A DNA stretch of 64,000 bases from Bradyrhizobium prioriisuperbiae (GTDB lineage: Bacteria > Pseudomonadota > Alphaproteobacteria > Rhizobiales > Xanthobacteraceae). Below the pieces are notes generated by a model. It made no database searches. It had not been told where the DNA came from and saw nothing but the letters and a program-made list of their open reading frames with translations. The DNA is taken from positions 4,142,501 through 4,206,500 of the forward strand of contig NZ_CP135921.1 in the NCBI RefSeq assembly GCF_032397745.1. The letters are read 5' to 3'. Positions 33,470 to 42,401 of this stretch are shown here, piece by piece (position 1 is the first letter of the stretch; each line of letters starts with the position of its first letter). The position numbers were made by a program, and so were the translations under genes.

Positions 33470-34765
33470 TCAAAGTGGTTTGTAGCCCATCAGCAGTGAA
33501 GGCAACCACAGAGAGAACCCCGGTATATATGTCACGAACATCAAAGCTGCGACTAGCGCAGCATAGAACGGCAGGATCGTCTTCATGACGGCACCCACCG
33601 ATATTCCGCCGATGGCGCAGCCGACGAATTGCGTGGTGCCGACGGGCGGTGTGTTGAGGCCGAGGGCGCAATTGATCAGCATCAGGATGCCGAACTGGAC
33701 GGGATCCATGCCGGCTTTCATGGCGATCGGCAGGAAGATCGGCGTGCAGATCAGGATGGTGGCCGCCATGTCCATGAACGTGCCGAGCACGAACAGGATG
33801 ATGTTGATCAGCAGGAAGATGACCCACGGGCTGCTCGAGACCTTGCTCATGAGAGCGCCGGCGTAATCGGCAACTTCATAGAGGCCCATCAGGTACTGGA
33901 ACATGGTCGAGACGCCGATCAGCAGCAACACGATGCCGGTCGTCTTGACCGCCTTGGCGGCCGCCGCGATGAACTTGTGCCAGTTCATGGTGCGGTAGAG
34001 GAAGAAGGTGAGAATGATGGTGTAGGTCACCGCGACGGCCGCCGACTCCGTTGCCGTGAACACGCCTGAAAGAATGCCTGCAAGAATGATGGCGACGATC
34101 AGGAGGCCCGGGATCGCAGCGGCCAGCGAGCGCCAGACAGCTGCCCAGCCGGGGAATATTCCCGCGGGGTAACCGCGCTTGACGGCGACCAGATAGGCGG
34201 CCACCAGCATGCAGATCATCAGCACCAGCGACGGAAGCAGGCCGGCCGCGATCAGGGCGCCAATGGACACTTTGCCGCCGGCGGCGAGCGAATAGATGAT
34301 CATGTTGTGGCTGGTCGGCATCAGCGCGCCAACGAGCGAGGCGTGCGTCGTCACGTTGACAGCGTAATCGACGTCGTAGCCTTCCTTCTTCATCATCGGG
34401 ATCATCACCGATCCCATTGCCGACACGTCGGCCACCGGCGAGCCCGAGACACCGCCGAACAGCGTGCAGGCCAGCACGTTGGACATGCCGAGGCCGCCGC
34501 GGATGTGGCCGACCAGGTTCTTGGCGAGCTGCACGATCTTGTCCGCGACGCCGCCGTGGAGCATCAGCTCGCCACTGAAGACGAAGAACGGAATGGCCAG
34601 GAACGAGAAGATGTTCATTCCCGACATCATCTGCTGAAAGATCACCGCGACCGGCAGGCCCTCATACAAGATGGAGCATAGCGCCGAGAGCCCGATGGCA
34701 AAGGCCACGGGAACGCCGAGGATGAGGAAGCCGAAGAACGAGACGGAGAGGACAATCAGTTCCAT
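33470..34765 (-). CDS. dctM: TRAP transporter large permease
   Basis: 431 residues and highly hydrophobic, with about 12 membrane segments. Family signatures are PFFVFSGELMLHGGVADKIV, LACTLFGGVSGSPVADVSAMGSVMIPMM and GALMPTSHNMIIYSLAAGGKVS. With DctQ and DctP it imports organic acids, driven by an ion gradient. Its start overlaps the dctQ stop by 10 nt. Placement beside glucarate and uronate genes suggests sugar-acid uptake. Confidence 0.95.
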   Translation of the reverse strand: MELIVLSVSFFGFLILGVPVAFAIGLSALCSILYEGLPVAVIFQQMMSGMNIFSFLAIPFFVFSGELMLHGGVADKIVQLAKNLVGHIRGGLGMSNVLACTLFGGVSGSPVADVSAMGSVMIPMMKKEGYDVDYAVNVTTHASLVGALMPTSHNMIIYSLAAGGKVSIGALIAAGLLPSLVLMICMLVAAYLVAVKRGYPAGIFPGWAAVWRSLAAAIPGLLIVAIILAGILSGVFTATESAAVAVTYTIILTFFLYRTMNWHKFIAAAAKAVKTTGIVLLLIGVSTMFQYLMGLYEVADYAGALMSKVSSSPWVIFLLINIILFVLGTFMDMAATILICTPIFLPIAMKAGMDPVQFGILMLINCALGLNTPPVGTTQFVGCAIGGISVGAVMKTILPFYAALVAALMFVTYIPGFSLWLPSLLMGYKPL

Positions 34766-35313
34766 GAAGGGACAACTTCTTCATTACGCAGCAATGCGAT
34801 GATGTGTTCGATCGAGAAGGAGATGATCAGCAGCCCCGACAAAACGAGCGGCACGTAGCGGACGAACTCCGGCAGGCCGAGATTGGCGATCTTGACCATG
34901 CCGACCGAACTGCCGAGCAGCCAACCATTGTAAACCATCGCCGCGCCGAACAGCACGACCAGTGCGTGGATGACCAGTTCGATCTTCTCGCGTGGACCTT
35001 CCGGCAACAGCACCAGCAGGGATTCCATGCTGACATGCCCTGCATCGCGCACGCCGACCGCCGCGCCGATCAGCGTGACGTAGAGAATCAGCACCAGGGC
35101 AAGATTTTCGGTCCAGGTCGGGCTCGAATTGAGAACGTAGCGGCCGAACACCTGGTAGAAGACGATCGTGACGATCACCAGCAGTCCGGTCACCGAGAGA
35201 TACATGCCATAACGCGCGATCGGTGCGTTAATTCGCGTCAGCAAGCCGTCAGCCGGGCGTCGGGAGCTGGCCCCCTCCGCTGGCATCTCATCGATCAGTT
35301 CAATCTCTTTCAT
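34756..35313 (-). CDS. dctQ: TRAP transporter small permease
   Basis: 185 residues with four predicted membrane helices (YGMYLSVTGLLVIVTIVFYQVFGRYV; LALVLILYVTLIGAAVGVRD; LVIHALVVLFGAAMVYNGWL; YVPLVLSGLLIISFSIEHI) and the GRYVLNSSPTWTENLA signature of DctQ. It pairs with the large permease encoded directly downstream, with a 10-nt overlap. An 82-bp gap separates it from dctP. Confidence 0.93.
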   Translation of the reverse strand: MKEIELIDEMPAEGASSRRPADGLLTRINAPIARYGMYLSVTGLLVIVTIVFYQVFGRYVLNSSPTWTENLALVLILYVTLIGAAVGVRDAGHVSMESLLVLLPEGPREKIELVIHALVVLFGAAMVYNGWLLGSSVGMVKIANLGLPEFVRYVPLVLSGLLIISFSIEHIIALLRNEEVVPSWN

Positions 35314-35395
35314 CGGTCACGCCGCCATTCGTTGCGTGTTAAAGCGGCCTGCACCGCGTCGCGGGGAGCGAGCGGTGCAGGCAGGAGTGGAAGCG

Positions 35396-36379
35396 TTACT
35401 TCGTGTCCTGAATGCGCTGGACCAGGCCCTTCAGTTTCGGGTCACTGGCATACTTGGCGTAGACAGGCTTCATCGCATCGATGAATTCCTGCTTGTTGGC
35501 GATTTCGATCACCTGAACGCCGGCCGCTTCGACGGTCTTGCGCGATTGAGTCTCGCGCTCATCCCACAGCTTGCGCATATACGGAACGGAATCCTTCGCC
35601 GCTTTGCGGACTGCCGCCTGGTCTTCCTTCGACAAGGTGTCCCAGATCTTCTTCGACATCACCAGCACTTCGGGAGCGAGCGAGTGCTCAGTCAAGTTGT
35701 AGAACTTCGCGGCTTCAAAATGCCGCGAGGATTCATAAGACGGCCAGTTGTTCTCGGCGGCGTCCACCAGGCCCGTCTTCAGCGCGGTATAGACCTCGCC
35801 ATACGGCATCGGCGTTGCGTTGGCGCCGAGTCCTTCGATCATGGAGACGAACAGATCGGACTGCTGCACGCGGATCTTCAGGCCCTTGAGATCGGCGAGA
35901 GACTTGACCGGTTTCTTGACCGTGTAGAACGAGCGCGCGCCGCTGTCATAGAAAGCGAGGCCGATCAGGCCGGCGGGCTCCATGGCGGCCAGAATTTCGT
36001 CACCGATCGGTCCGTCGAGCACCTTGCGCATGTGCTGCGTGCTGCGGAAGACGAACGGCAATCCGGTCACGATCGTCTCGGGCACGAAGTTGTTGAGCGG
36101 CGCGGAGTTGATCCGCATGATATCGAGGCCGCCGATCTTGATCTGCTCGATCGTGTCCTTCTCCGAGCCGAGCGCGCCGTTGGGGAACACCTTGACGCCC
36201 AGGCGTCCGTTGGTGGCCTCGGACAATTGCTTGCCCATGAAGCGGACGGCTTCAACGGTCGGATAATCAGTCGGATGAATATCGGCCGAACGGAAATCGC
36301 GTGCTTGAACTGTTGTCGCGAATGCAAGGATCGCCAGGCACGATCCGGCCACGCGCGCTATCTGCTTCATATGTCTCAC
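35396..36379 (-). CDS. dctP: TRAP transporter substrate-binding protein
   Basis: 327 residues. The signal peptide is MRHMKQIARVAGSCLAILAFATTVQA, followed by the periplasmic DctP fold with GRLGVKVFPNGALGSEKDTIEQIKIGGLDI and a conserved arginine region near KGLKIRVQQSD, which binds the substrate carboxylate. GTG at 36379 is preferred because GGGGGA lies 7 nt upstream; ATG at 36370 is the alternative. It is the first gene of dctPQM, in a sugar-acid catabolic cluster, so it likely binds uronate or aldarate. Confidence 0.93.
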   Translation of the reverse strand: MRHMKQIARVAGSCLAILAFATTVQARDFRSADIHPTDYPTVEAVRFMGKQLSEATNGRLGVKVFPNGALGSEKDTIEQIKIGGLDIMRINSAPLNNFVPETIVTGLPFVFRSTQHMRKVLDGPIGDEILAAMEPAGLIGLAFYDSGARSFYTVKKPVKSLADLKGLKIRVQQSDLFVSMIEGLGANATPMPYGEVYTALKTGLVDAAENNWPSYESSRHFEAAKFYNLTEHSLAPEVLVMSKKIWDTLSKEDQAAVRKAAKDSVPYMRKLWDERETQSRKTVEAAGVQVIEIANKQEFIDAMKPVYAKYASDPKLKGLVQRIQDTK

Positions 36380-36762
36380 AGTGTTTCCCCCTTGTTGATT
36401 GCCGTGATTGCGGCATTGGTCATGTGTCACTCCCGTTATCGAGGGTGACGCCGCCTCTATTTAGGTGTCAAGCCGATCACGACGAACGGTGTGCGATCGG
36501 ATCAAGCCGCCGCACGATCGATCCGCCGATTTGTCAGCACTCGATCGCGGCGCGTCTTCGGTTGCCGCCTCGCAGGATCAAATGCTGAACAACTTGTCTG
36601 ATAACCTGACATCCTACCTGTAGCAGCTAGGCCTGTTCGTGACAAGTGACGACTGTTTTTGCCACGGAGACCAGCGCGTCCAGAATGCTCTCCTTACGCT
36701 CGTGATGAACGGCTCAAGCGGCAGGCAAGTTGCGAGCAGGCCAACTTGCCGGGCGCCGTGCT
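36380..36762. other. intergenic region upstream of dctP, with GntR-like site
   Basis: These 383 bp separate gudD from dctP, both on the minus strand. CAACTTGTCTGATAA (36590-36604) matches 12 of 15 positions of CAACTTGTACGATGA at the GntR gene start (39429-39443). dctPQM therefore probably has its own regulated promoter here. Nothing else stands out. Confidence 0.45.
36590..36604. promoter_or_regulatory. candidate GntR (aldarate regulator) operator upstream of dctPQM
   Basis: CAACTTGTCTGATAA shares CAACTTGT-NN-GAT-N-A with the site at 39429-39443. TTGT-NNN-ATNA is one base from the TNGTNNNACNA form used by FadR/LldR-type GntR regulators. Binding is inferred. Confidence 0.4.
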
Positions 36763-38112
36763 TCACCGCACCATGCACGGCCGCTTGTTGTTGAAGGTCC
36801 AGCCCGGGATCAGGAACTGCATGGCAATGGCGTCGTCGCGGGCGCCAAGGCCGTGCTTTTTGTAGAGCTCGTGGCCGGCTTCGACCTGCGCCATGTCGAT
36901 CTCGATGCCAAGGCCGGGACGATCCGGCACGGCAACAAGCCCGCCGACGATCTCGAGCGGCTCCTTGGTCAGCCGCTGGCCGTCCTGCCAGATCCAGTGG
37001 GTGTCGATCGCGGTCACCTTGCCGGGCGCGGCCGCCGCGGCGTGGGTGAACATCGCCAGCGAGATGTCGAAATGGTTGTTGGAGTGCGAGCCCCAGGTCA
37101 GGCCGTGGTCGCGGCAGGTCTGCGCCACCCGCACCGCGCCCTGCAGTGTCCAGAAGTGCGGATCGGCCAGCGGAATGTCGACCGACTGCAGCGCCAGTGC
37201 GTGGCTCATCTGCCGCCAGTCGGTGGCGATCATGTTGGTGGCGGTGGGCAGCCCGGTTGCATGGCGGAATTCGGCCATGATCTCGCGGCCGGAGAAGCCG
37301 GCTTCGGCGCCGCAGGGATCTTCGGCATACGCCAGGATGCCGTGCATCGGTTTGCACAGCCGCACGGCTTCGTCGAGCGACCAAGCGCCATTGGGATCGA
37401 GGGTGATGCGGGCCTGCGGAAACGCCTCCGCCAGCGCCTTGATCGCGAGGATCTCTTCGTCGCCGGCGAACACGCCGCCCTTCAGCTTGAAATCCTGGAA
37501 GCCATAACGCGCATAAGCGGCTTCCGCGAGCCGCGCCACGGCTTCGGGCGTCACGGCTTCTTCGTGGCGCAGGCGGAACCAGTCGTCCTTGGCGTTTGGC
37601 TCCCCGCGATAGGCGAGGTTGGTCTTGCGGCGGTCGCCGACATAAAACAGATAGCCCAGCATCTCGACCTTGTCGCGCTGCTGTCCCTCGCCGAGCAGTG
37701 CCGCCACCGGCACATCGAGGTGCTGGCCCAGCAGGTCCAGCAGGGCCGCTTCCACCGCGGTCACCGCATGGATGGTCACCCGCAGGTCGAAGGTCTGCAG
37801 CCCGCGGCCGCCGGCGTCGCGGTCGGCAAAGCGCGTGCGCATGGCGTTCAGCACCGCATTGAATTTGCCGATCGGCTGGCCGACCACGAGATCGCGGGCG
37901 TCTTCCAAAGTCTTTTTGATGGTCTCGCCGCCGGGGACTTCGCCCAGGCCGGTGTGGCCGGCGCTGTCGGTCAGGATCACGATGTTGCGGGTGAAAAACG
38001 GGCCGTGCGCGCCGCTCAGATTGAGCAGCATGCCGTCATGGCCGGCGACAGGAATGACCTTCATGTCGCGGACGACAGGGGTCCCGGAAACGATTGTGGT
38101 CGACGCAGTCAT
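36763..38112 (-). CDS. gudD: glucarate dehydratase
   Basis: 449 residues, enolase superfamily. Catalytic and metal positions are recognisable: [12 protein letters not shown] (KxK), LDPNGAW (metal Asp), YAEDPCG (metal Glu), TNMIATDW (Asn) and [12 protein letters not shown] (catalytic His). It dehydrates D-glucarate to 5-dehydro-4-deoxy-D-glucarate. The ATG at 38112 is used; a GTG three codons earlier is possible. kdgD lies 38 bp upstream in the same direction. Confidence 0.95.
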   Translation of the reverse strand: MTASTTIVSGTPVVRDMKVIPVAGHDGMLLNLSGAHGPFFTRNIVILTDSAGHTGLGEVPGGETIKKTLEDARDLVVGQPIGKFNAVLNAMRTRFADRDAGGRGLQTFDLRVTIHAVTAVEAALLDLLGQHLDVPVAALLGEGQQRDKVEMLGYLFYVGDRRKTNLAYRGEPNAKDDWFRLRHEEAVTPEAVARLAEAAYARYGFQDFKLKGGVFAGDEEILAIKALAEAFPQARITLDPNGAWSLDEAVRLCKPMHGILAYAEDPCGAEAGFSGREIMAEFRHATGLPTATNMIATDWRQMSHALALQSVDIPLADPHFWTLQGAVRVAQTCRDHGLTWGSHSNNHFDISLAMFTHAAAAAPGKVTAIDTHWIWQDGQRLTKEPLEIVGGLVAVPDRPGLGIEIDMAQVEAGHELYKKHGLGARDDAIAMQFLIPGWTFNNKRPCMVR

Positions 38113-38150
38113 GAGGGTCACACTGTTCTTTGCGGGTTATTCGGCGGCGT

Positions 38151-39083
38151 TTACTTCGACGTCGGCTTGAGTCGTTCTACCAGCCCGGTCAGTTCCACCA
38201 TTTCGCCGGCATCGAGGTCGTTCAGCGGCGGGCGCACCGGCCCGGAATCGCGGCCGATCACCTTCATGCCGGCCTTGATGATCGAGACGGCATAGCCCTT
38301 CTTGCGATTGCGGATCGCGATCAGCGGCAGGATGAAGTCGCGCAGGCCCGCATGCACCGCATCGCGGTCGCGCTTGCGCACCGCCGCATAGAACTTCACG
38401 GCGAACTCCGGCACGAAGTTGAACACGGCGGAGGAGTAGGTGGTCACGCCCATTTCGAGATAGGGCAAGGCGAAGGTTTCCGCCGTCGGCAAGCCGCCGA
38501 CATAAGTGAGGCGATCGCCCATGCGGGAGTAGACCCGTGTCATCAGCTCGATGTCGCCGATGCCGTCCTTGTAGCCGACCAGGTTTGGGCACTTGTCGCA
38601 GAGTTTCGCCAGGGTGTGCTCGTTCACAATCGCATTGTCGCGGTTGTAGACGATGACACCGAGCTTGGTGGCGCCGCACACCGCCTCGATGTGGGCGGCG
38701 AGGCCGTCCTGTTCGGAGTGCATCAGGTAGGGCGGCAGCAGCAGGATGCCGTCGGCGCCGGCGCGCTCGGCGGCCGCGGCCATTTCCTTGGCGATCGCGG
38801 TGCCGTACCCGGCTCCGGCGAGCACCGGCACACGGCCGCGTGTTTCATTGACGGCGACGCCGACCACTTTTTCCACTTCCGCTGGCGTCAGCGAGAAGAA
38901 CTCGCCGGTGCCGCCGGCGGCGAACAGGCCGGCAACGTCGTAGCCGCACAGCCAATCCATGTTGGAGCGGTACTGCGTCTCGTTGAAGGAATAGTCCGCG
39001 TTGAATGGCGTTACCGGAAACGACAGCAGGCCTTCGCCGATCTGCTTCGCCATTTCCTTTGGTGTCATCTTGCTCATGCGCAT
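38151..39083 (-). CDS. kdgD: 5-dehydro-4-deoxyglucarate dehydratase
   Basis: 310 residues, DHDPS/NAL (TIM barrel) superfamily. [31 protein letters not shown] (substrate loop) and VGYKDGIGD (Schiff-base lysine) match KdgD. It dehydrates and decarboxylates the gudD product to 2-oxoglutarate semialdehyde. It is the first gene of the gudD operon and divergent from the GntR regulator; the semialdehyde dehydrogenase that should follow is not in the window. Confidence 0.94.
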   Translation of the reverse strand: MRMSKMTPKEMAKQIGEGLLSFPVTPFNADYSFNETQYRSNMDWLCGYDVAGLFAAGGTGEFFSLTPAEVEKVVGVAVNETRGRVPVLAGAGYGTAIAKEMAAAAERAGADGILLLPPYLMHSEQDGLAAHIEAVCGATKLGVIVYNRDNAIVNEHTLAKLCDKCPNLVGYKDGIGDIELMTRVYSRMGDRLTYVGGLPTAETFALPYLEMGVTTYSSAVFNFVPEFAVKFYAAVRKRDRDAVHAGLRDFILPLIAIRNRKKGYAVSIIKAGMKVIGRDSGPVRPPLNDLDAGEMVELTGLVERLKPTSK

Positions 39084-39439
39084 CGTGCCCCTGTTTGCGC
39101 CGCTCAGCCGCCGTTGATCTCAACCGCTTTGCCGGCAGAATCTCGTTGAATAGCCATTGTGGGGATCGCGCCGGTCATGAATGGCGGCGCGATGACGTTC
39201 CGGAAGTTTGCTGTGCGCCGTGCTCGGCAGCGCCATTGCCCGGCGTTGGGCCGGACGAAAATCAAGCACTTCCTGACCGTTTCCCCAGTTTCTTTCCTCA
39301 ACTCTGGTCTGTGGTCGCCTGACCAGTTGACGTTCGTTGTGAATTCGGCGCGCCGTCCGCTGGTTTTTGCGATCAAGCCGATGGAGAGTGGGGCAACGGT
39401 GTTGCCCGGATGGCGCGCCTATGTTAGTCAACTTGTACG
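39084..39439. other. divergent regulatory region between kdgD and the GntR gene
   Basis: These 356 bp hold a TGGTC-GCCT-GACCA inverted repeat (39312-39325), reminiscent of FadR-type half sites with wider spacing, and the CAACTTGTACGATGA site overlapping the GntR start. A TATGTT (39419-39424) could be a -10 box giving a very short or leaderless GntR mRNA. No coding frame is convincing. Confidence 0.45.
39312..39325. promoter_or_regulatory. inverted repeat TGGTC-N4-GACCA
   Basis: A perfect 5-bp-arm repeat midway between the divergent kdgD and GntR genes, resembling GntR/FadR half sites. It is about 230 bp upstream of kdgD. Confidence 0.35.
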
Positions 39440-39443
39440 ATGA
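39429..39443. promoter_or_regulatory. candidate GntR autoregulatory operator
   Basis: CAACTTGTACGATGA overlaps the ATG (39440) of the GntR gene and matches the site upstream of dctP at 12 of 15 bases. Binding here would block its own transcription or translation start. This is inferred. Confidence 0.4.
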
Positions 39444-40228
39444 CCAGACAACGAGCGTCAAGTCCACCCGCCGCCGGTTCCGTGCGCCCGTCCTCGGACG
39501 CGCTGCTGCGGCCTGTGCAGCCCGTGCGCAGTCTCAGCGACGAAGTCTGCAACCGTCTGGCCGAGGAGATCACCTCGGGCAAGCTCAAGGCGGGCGCCAA
39601 GCTGCCGTCCGAGCAGGAGATGATGACGGCGATGGGCGTCAGCCGCACCGTCATCCGAGAGGCCGTTGCTGCATTGCGTGCGCGCGGCCTGGTCATCACC
39701 CGGCAGGGCGCCGGCGCCTTCGTCAACACCGATACCAGCCGGCAGCCCTATGTGATCGATCCCGATGGCCTGGGATCGCTCAATGGCGTGATCGAGGTGC
39801 TGGAATTGCGCATGGCGGTCGAGGCTGAGGCCGCCGCGATCGCCAGCGAGAGGGCGACCGCCGCGCTGATCAAGGACATTCGCAACGCGCAGCAGGACCT
39901 CACCCGTGCCATCGCCAATGGCGACCGCGGCATCAAGGAGGATCTCGCTTTCCACCGCGCCATCGCGGTGGCCACGCAGAACAATCGGTTTGTCGAGTTC
40001 CTCGAGTATCTGGGCCGCCTGATCATTCCCCGGCAAAGCATCCGCTCGTTCGAAGGACAGCCGGACGATATGCGCAGCTACCTGCAGCGCATCGAAAAGG
40101 AACACGAAGCCATCCTGCAGGCGATCGAAGCCCGCGCCGCAAAAAAAGCCCGCGACGCCATGCGCAAGCATCTCTTGAATTCGCGCGAGCGATATCGTCA
40201 GCTTGCGTCGACAAAAGACGATCGCTAA
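39440..40228 (+). CDS. GntR family regulator (FadR/FCD subfamily) of aldarate/uronate genes
   Basis: 262 residues. The winged helix is in the N-terminal third (LAEEITSGKLKAGAKLPSEQEMMTAMGVSRTVIREAVAALRARGLV), and the all-helical FCD ligand domain (about 105-245) has the metal-binding-type pattern LAFHRAIA and EHEAILQAIE. No ribosome-binding site is visible before ATG 39440, which may mean a leaderless start. It is divergent from kdgD-gudD and 49 bp upstream of udh, so it likely controls uptake and breakdown of uronates or aldarates. The effector is not known. Confidence 0.88.
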   Translation: MTRQRASSPPAAGSVRPSSDALLRPVQPVRSLSDEVCNRLAEEITSGKLKAGAKLPSEQEMMTAMGVSRTVIREAVAALRARGLVITRQGAGAFVNTDTSRQPYVIDPDGLGSLNGVIEVLELRMAVEAEAAAIASERATAALIKDIRNAQQDLTRAIANGDRGIKEDLAFHRAIAVATQNNRFVEFLEYLGRLIIPRQSIRSFEGQPDDMRSYLQRIEKEHEAILQAIEARAAKKARDAMRKHLLNSRERYRQLASTKDDR

Positions 40229-40277
40229 TCACCGTTCGGTTCAAAAATTAAAGTCAAAAATTAAAGAAGGAAAGCGA

Positions 40278-41090
40278 ATGCCACGCATTCTGTTGACCGG
40301 CGCGGCCGGTGGTGTTGGAGCACGGCTGCGCAAGCTGTTGCCGGCGATCTATCCGGATCTGGTGCTCAGCGACCTGGTCAAGCCGGATGACCTGGCTCCA
40401 GGCGAAAAATTCATCGCCGCTGATCTCTCTGATTTCGCCCAGGTGCAGAAAGCGGTTGAAGGCGTCGACGGCATCATTCATCTCGGCGGCTTCTCGGTCG
40501 AAGGTCCGTGGGAAACCATCCTCAACGCCAATATCATCGGCTGCTACAATCTGTTCGAGGCGGCGCGTCTCGCCGGCGTCAAGCGCGTGGTGTTTGCATC
40601 GTCCAACCATGCGGTCGGTTTCCATCCGCGCGGTGAGACCATCGATACTCATGCGCTGGTGCGTCCGGACACCCGCTATGGCGTCAGCAAGGCGTTTGGC
40701 GAGGCGCTGGGATCGCTCTATGCCTTCAAGCACAACATCGGCGTGCTCTCGATCCGCATCGGCAATGTCGGCGAAAAGCCGATCGACGAGCGCCGCCTGG
40801 CGATCTGGCTGAAGACCGAAGACCTGGTGTCGTTGATCCGGATCGGGCTGGAACGCGAAAATCTCGTGTACGAAGTGATCTACGGCATGTCCGACAACAA
40901 GCGGGCCTGGTGGGACAATTCGCGGGCGAAGGAACTGGGATATCAGCCGACCGGCGTGTCGGAGGATTCCGCCGTCGAGGTTCTGGCGGCAAAGATACCG
41001 AAGGCCGATCCGGTCAGCGAGTTTTTCCAGGGCGGCACATTCTGCGGTGCCGAGTTTACCGGTGATTTCGAGGCGATCAAGAAGGCCTGA
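40278..41090 (+). CDS. udh: uronate dehydrogenase
   Basis: 270 residues, extended SDR. It has LLTGAAGGVGARLRKLL (7-23, NAD-binding), SSNHAVGFHPR and the catalytic YGVSKAFGEAL (YxxxK). Length and HAVGFHPR match Udh of Agrobacterium and Pseudomonas, which oxidise galacturonate or glucuronate to the aldarolactone with NAD+. AAGGAA lies 5 nt before ATG 40278; the longer open frame upstream is rejected. It is followed, after a REP-like element, by two lactone-pathway candidates. Confidence 0.9.
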   Translation: MPRILLTGAAGGVGARLRKLLPAIYPDLVLSDLVKPDDLAPGEKFIAADLSDFAQVQKAVEGVDGIIHLGGFSVEGPWETILNANIIGCYNLFEAARLAGVKRVVFASSNHAVGFHPRGETIDTHALVRPDTRYGVSKAFGEALGSLYAFKHNIGVLSIRIGNVGEKPIDERRLAIWLKTEDLVSLIRIGLERENLVYEVIYGMSDNKRAWWDNSRAKELGYQPTGVSEDSAVEVLAAKIPKADPVSEFFQGGTFCGAEFTGDFEAIKKA

Positions 41091-41112
41091 CGTTCAGGCA
41101 ACGTACGCCGCC

Positions 41113-41226
41113 CCTCATCCTGAGGAGCGGCTACGCAGGCAAGTTTACGCAGCCTGCGGCTGCTATGGCCGCGTCATCGAAGGATGAGGCCACGTAGATC
41201 GAGGCGGCGCTTTGCGCCTCCTCACC
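41113..41226. repeat. REP-like element, CCTCATCCT/AGGATGAGG family
   Basis: CCTCATCCT (41113-41121) pairs with AGGATGAGG (41181-41189), followed by GCGGCGCTTTGCGCCTCCTCA. It is related to the element at 8390-8497 and lies between udh and the enolase-superfamily gene. Confidence 0.7.
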
Positions 41227-41259
41227 CCATTAAACAAAACAACAAGAGCGTGATCAGCC

Positions 41260-42363
41260 ATGCAACACACGCCGTTCACCATCACGAAGCTCGACGCATA
41301 TCCGCTGCGGGTGCCGTTCGACGATCTCGTCCGCGGGCCACGCGCAACAGCTCAGACCTGGCGCGAATTCGACATGGTGCTGGTGCGGGCGGAAACCTCG
41401 GACGGCGTGGTCGGCTGGGGCGAGTGTTTCGCCTATCACTGCCTGCGGCCGGTGCTGACGGCCGTGCAGGATATGATGTTTCCGTCCGCGCAGGGGCGGA
41501 CGATCACCAGCATTCCCGATCTCAACATCGAGCTGCAGCAGAAGTTTCACATCTTCGGCGGCCGCCACGGCATCGGCATGTACGCCCTGTCGGGACTCGA
41601 CATCGCGCTGTGGGACATCGCGGCGAAGCTGGGCGGCCAGTCGCTGGCGGAGTTCATTGGCGGTTCGCGGCGCGGCAGTGTGTCGGCGTATGCGAGCCTG
41701 GTGCGTTACGGCGAAGTGGGGCCGGTGGAAGAGGTCACGGCGCGCGCGGTGGGCGAGGGTTATCGCCATATCAAGCTGCATGAGATCGCGTTCGATCCGA
41801 TTGTCGCCGGGCGCCGCGTGGTCGGACCCGACATCAAGCTGATGACGGACGTCAATTGCAGCTGGAGCCTTGCCGAGGCGGAAGCGATCCTGCCCAGGCT
41901 CAAGGAACTCGGTCTCTATTGGGTGGAGGAGCCGATTTTTCCGCCGGAGGATTTTGCGACGATTGCCAAGCTGCATCGTTTCGGTGTGCCGCTGGCGGCT
42001 GGCGAGAACGCCTGCACTGCACTGGAGTTCACGCGACTTGCCGATGTCGTCACCTATCCGCAGCCGAGCGTCACCAAGGTCGGCGGCATCAGCGAATTTT
42101 TGAAGGTGGTGGCGCTAGCCAAGGCTTCGGGCAGGGCGTTGATGCCGCATTCGCCCTACTTCGGGCCCGGCTACTGGGCCACGCTGCAGCTTGTGTCGCT
42201 GCTTTCCGAGCCAAGCCTGTTCGAATTCCTCTACGTCACGACGGAGGCCTGGATCGATCCGGCCATTCCGCTGCCGAAGGACGGCCGGCTGAGTGTGCCT
42301 CAGGCACCGGGCCTCGGCTTCACGCCGGATCCCGCCCTGATCGAACGTTTCAAGCCGCGCTGA
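41260..42363 (+). CDS. enolase-superfamily enzyme (mandelate racemase group), candidate aldarolactone cycloisomerase or sugar-acid dehydratase
   Basis: 367 residues. A capping domain is followed by a TIM barrel with ALSGLDIALWDI, HIKLHE (KxH where KxK is usual), TDVNCSW (metal Asp), VEEPIF (metal Glu), AAGENACTALEF (metal Glu) and MPHSPYFGPG (His). In Agrobacterium, galactarolactone cycloisomerase (Gci) is a protein of this superfamily encoded beside Udh and the amidohydrolase Gli. The same neighbourhood here supports a lactone or aldarate substrate. The KxH motif differs from the MR subgroup norm, so an acid-sugar dehydratase is a fair alternative. Confidence 0.8.
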   Translation: MQHTPFTITKLDAYPLRVPFDDLVRGPRATAQTWREFDMVLVRAETSDGVVGWGECFAYHCLRPVLTAVQDMMFPSAQGRTITSIPDLNIELQQKFHIFGGRHGIGMYALSGLDIALWDIAAKLGGQSLAEFIGGSRRGSVSAYASLVRYGEVGPVEEVTARAVGEGYRHIKLHEIAFDPIVAGRRVVGPDIKLMTDVNCSWSLAEAEAILPRLKELGLYWVEEPIFPPEDFATIAKLHRFGVPLAAGENACTALEFTRLADVVTYPQPSVTKVGGISEFLKVVALAKASGRALMPHSPYFGPGYWATLQLVSLLSEPSLFEFLYVTTEAWIDPAIPLPKDGRLSVPQAPGLGFTPDPALIERFKPR

Positions 42364-42401
42364 TCGCCAGCACCAAGAACAAGAGACAAGGGAGAGAAGC
42401 C

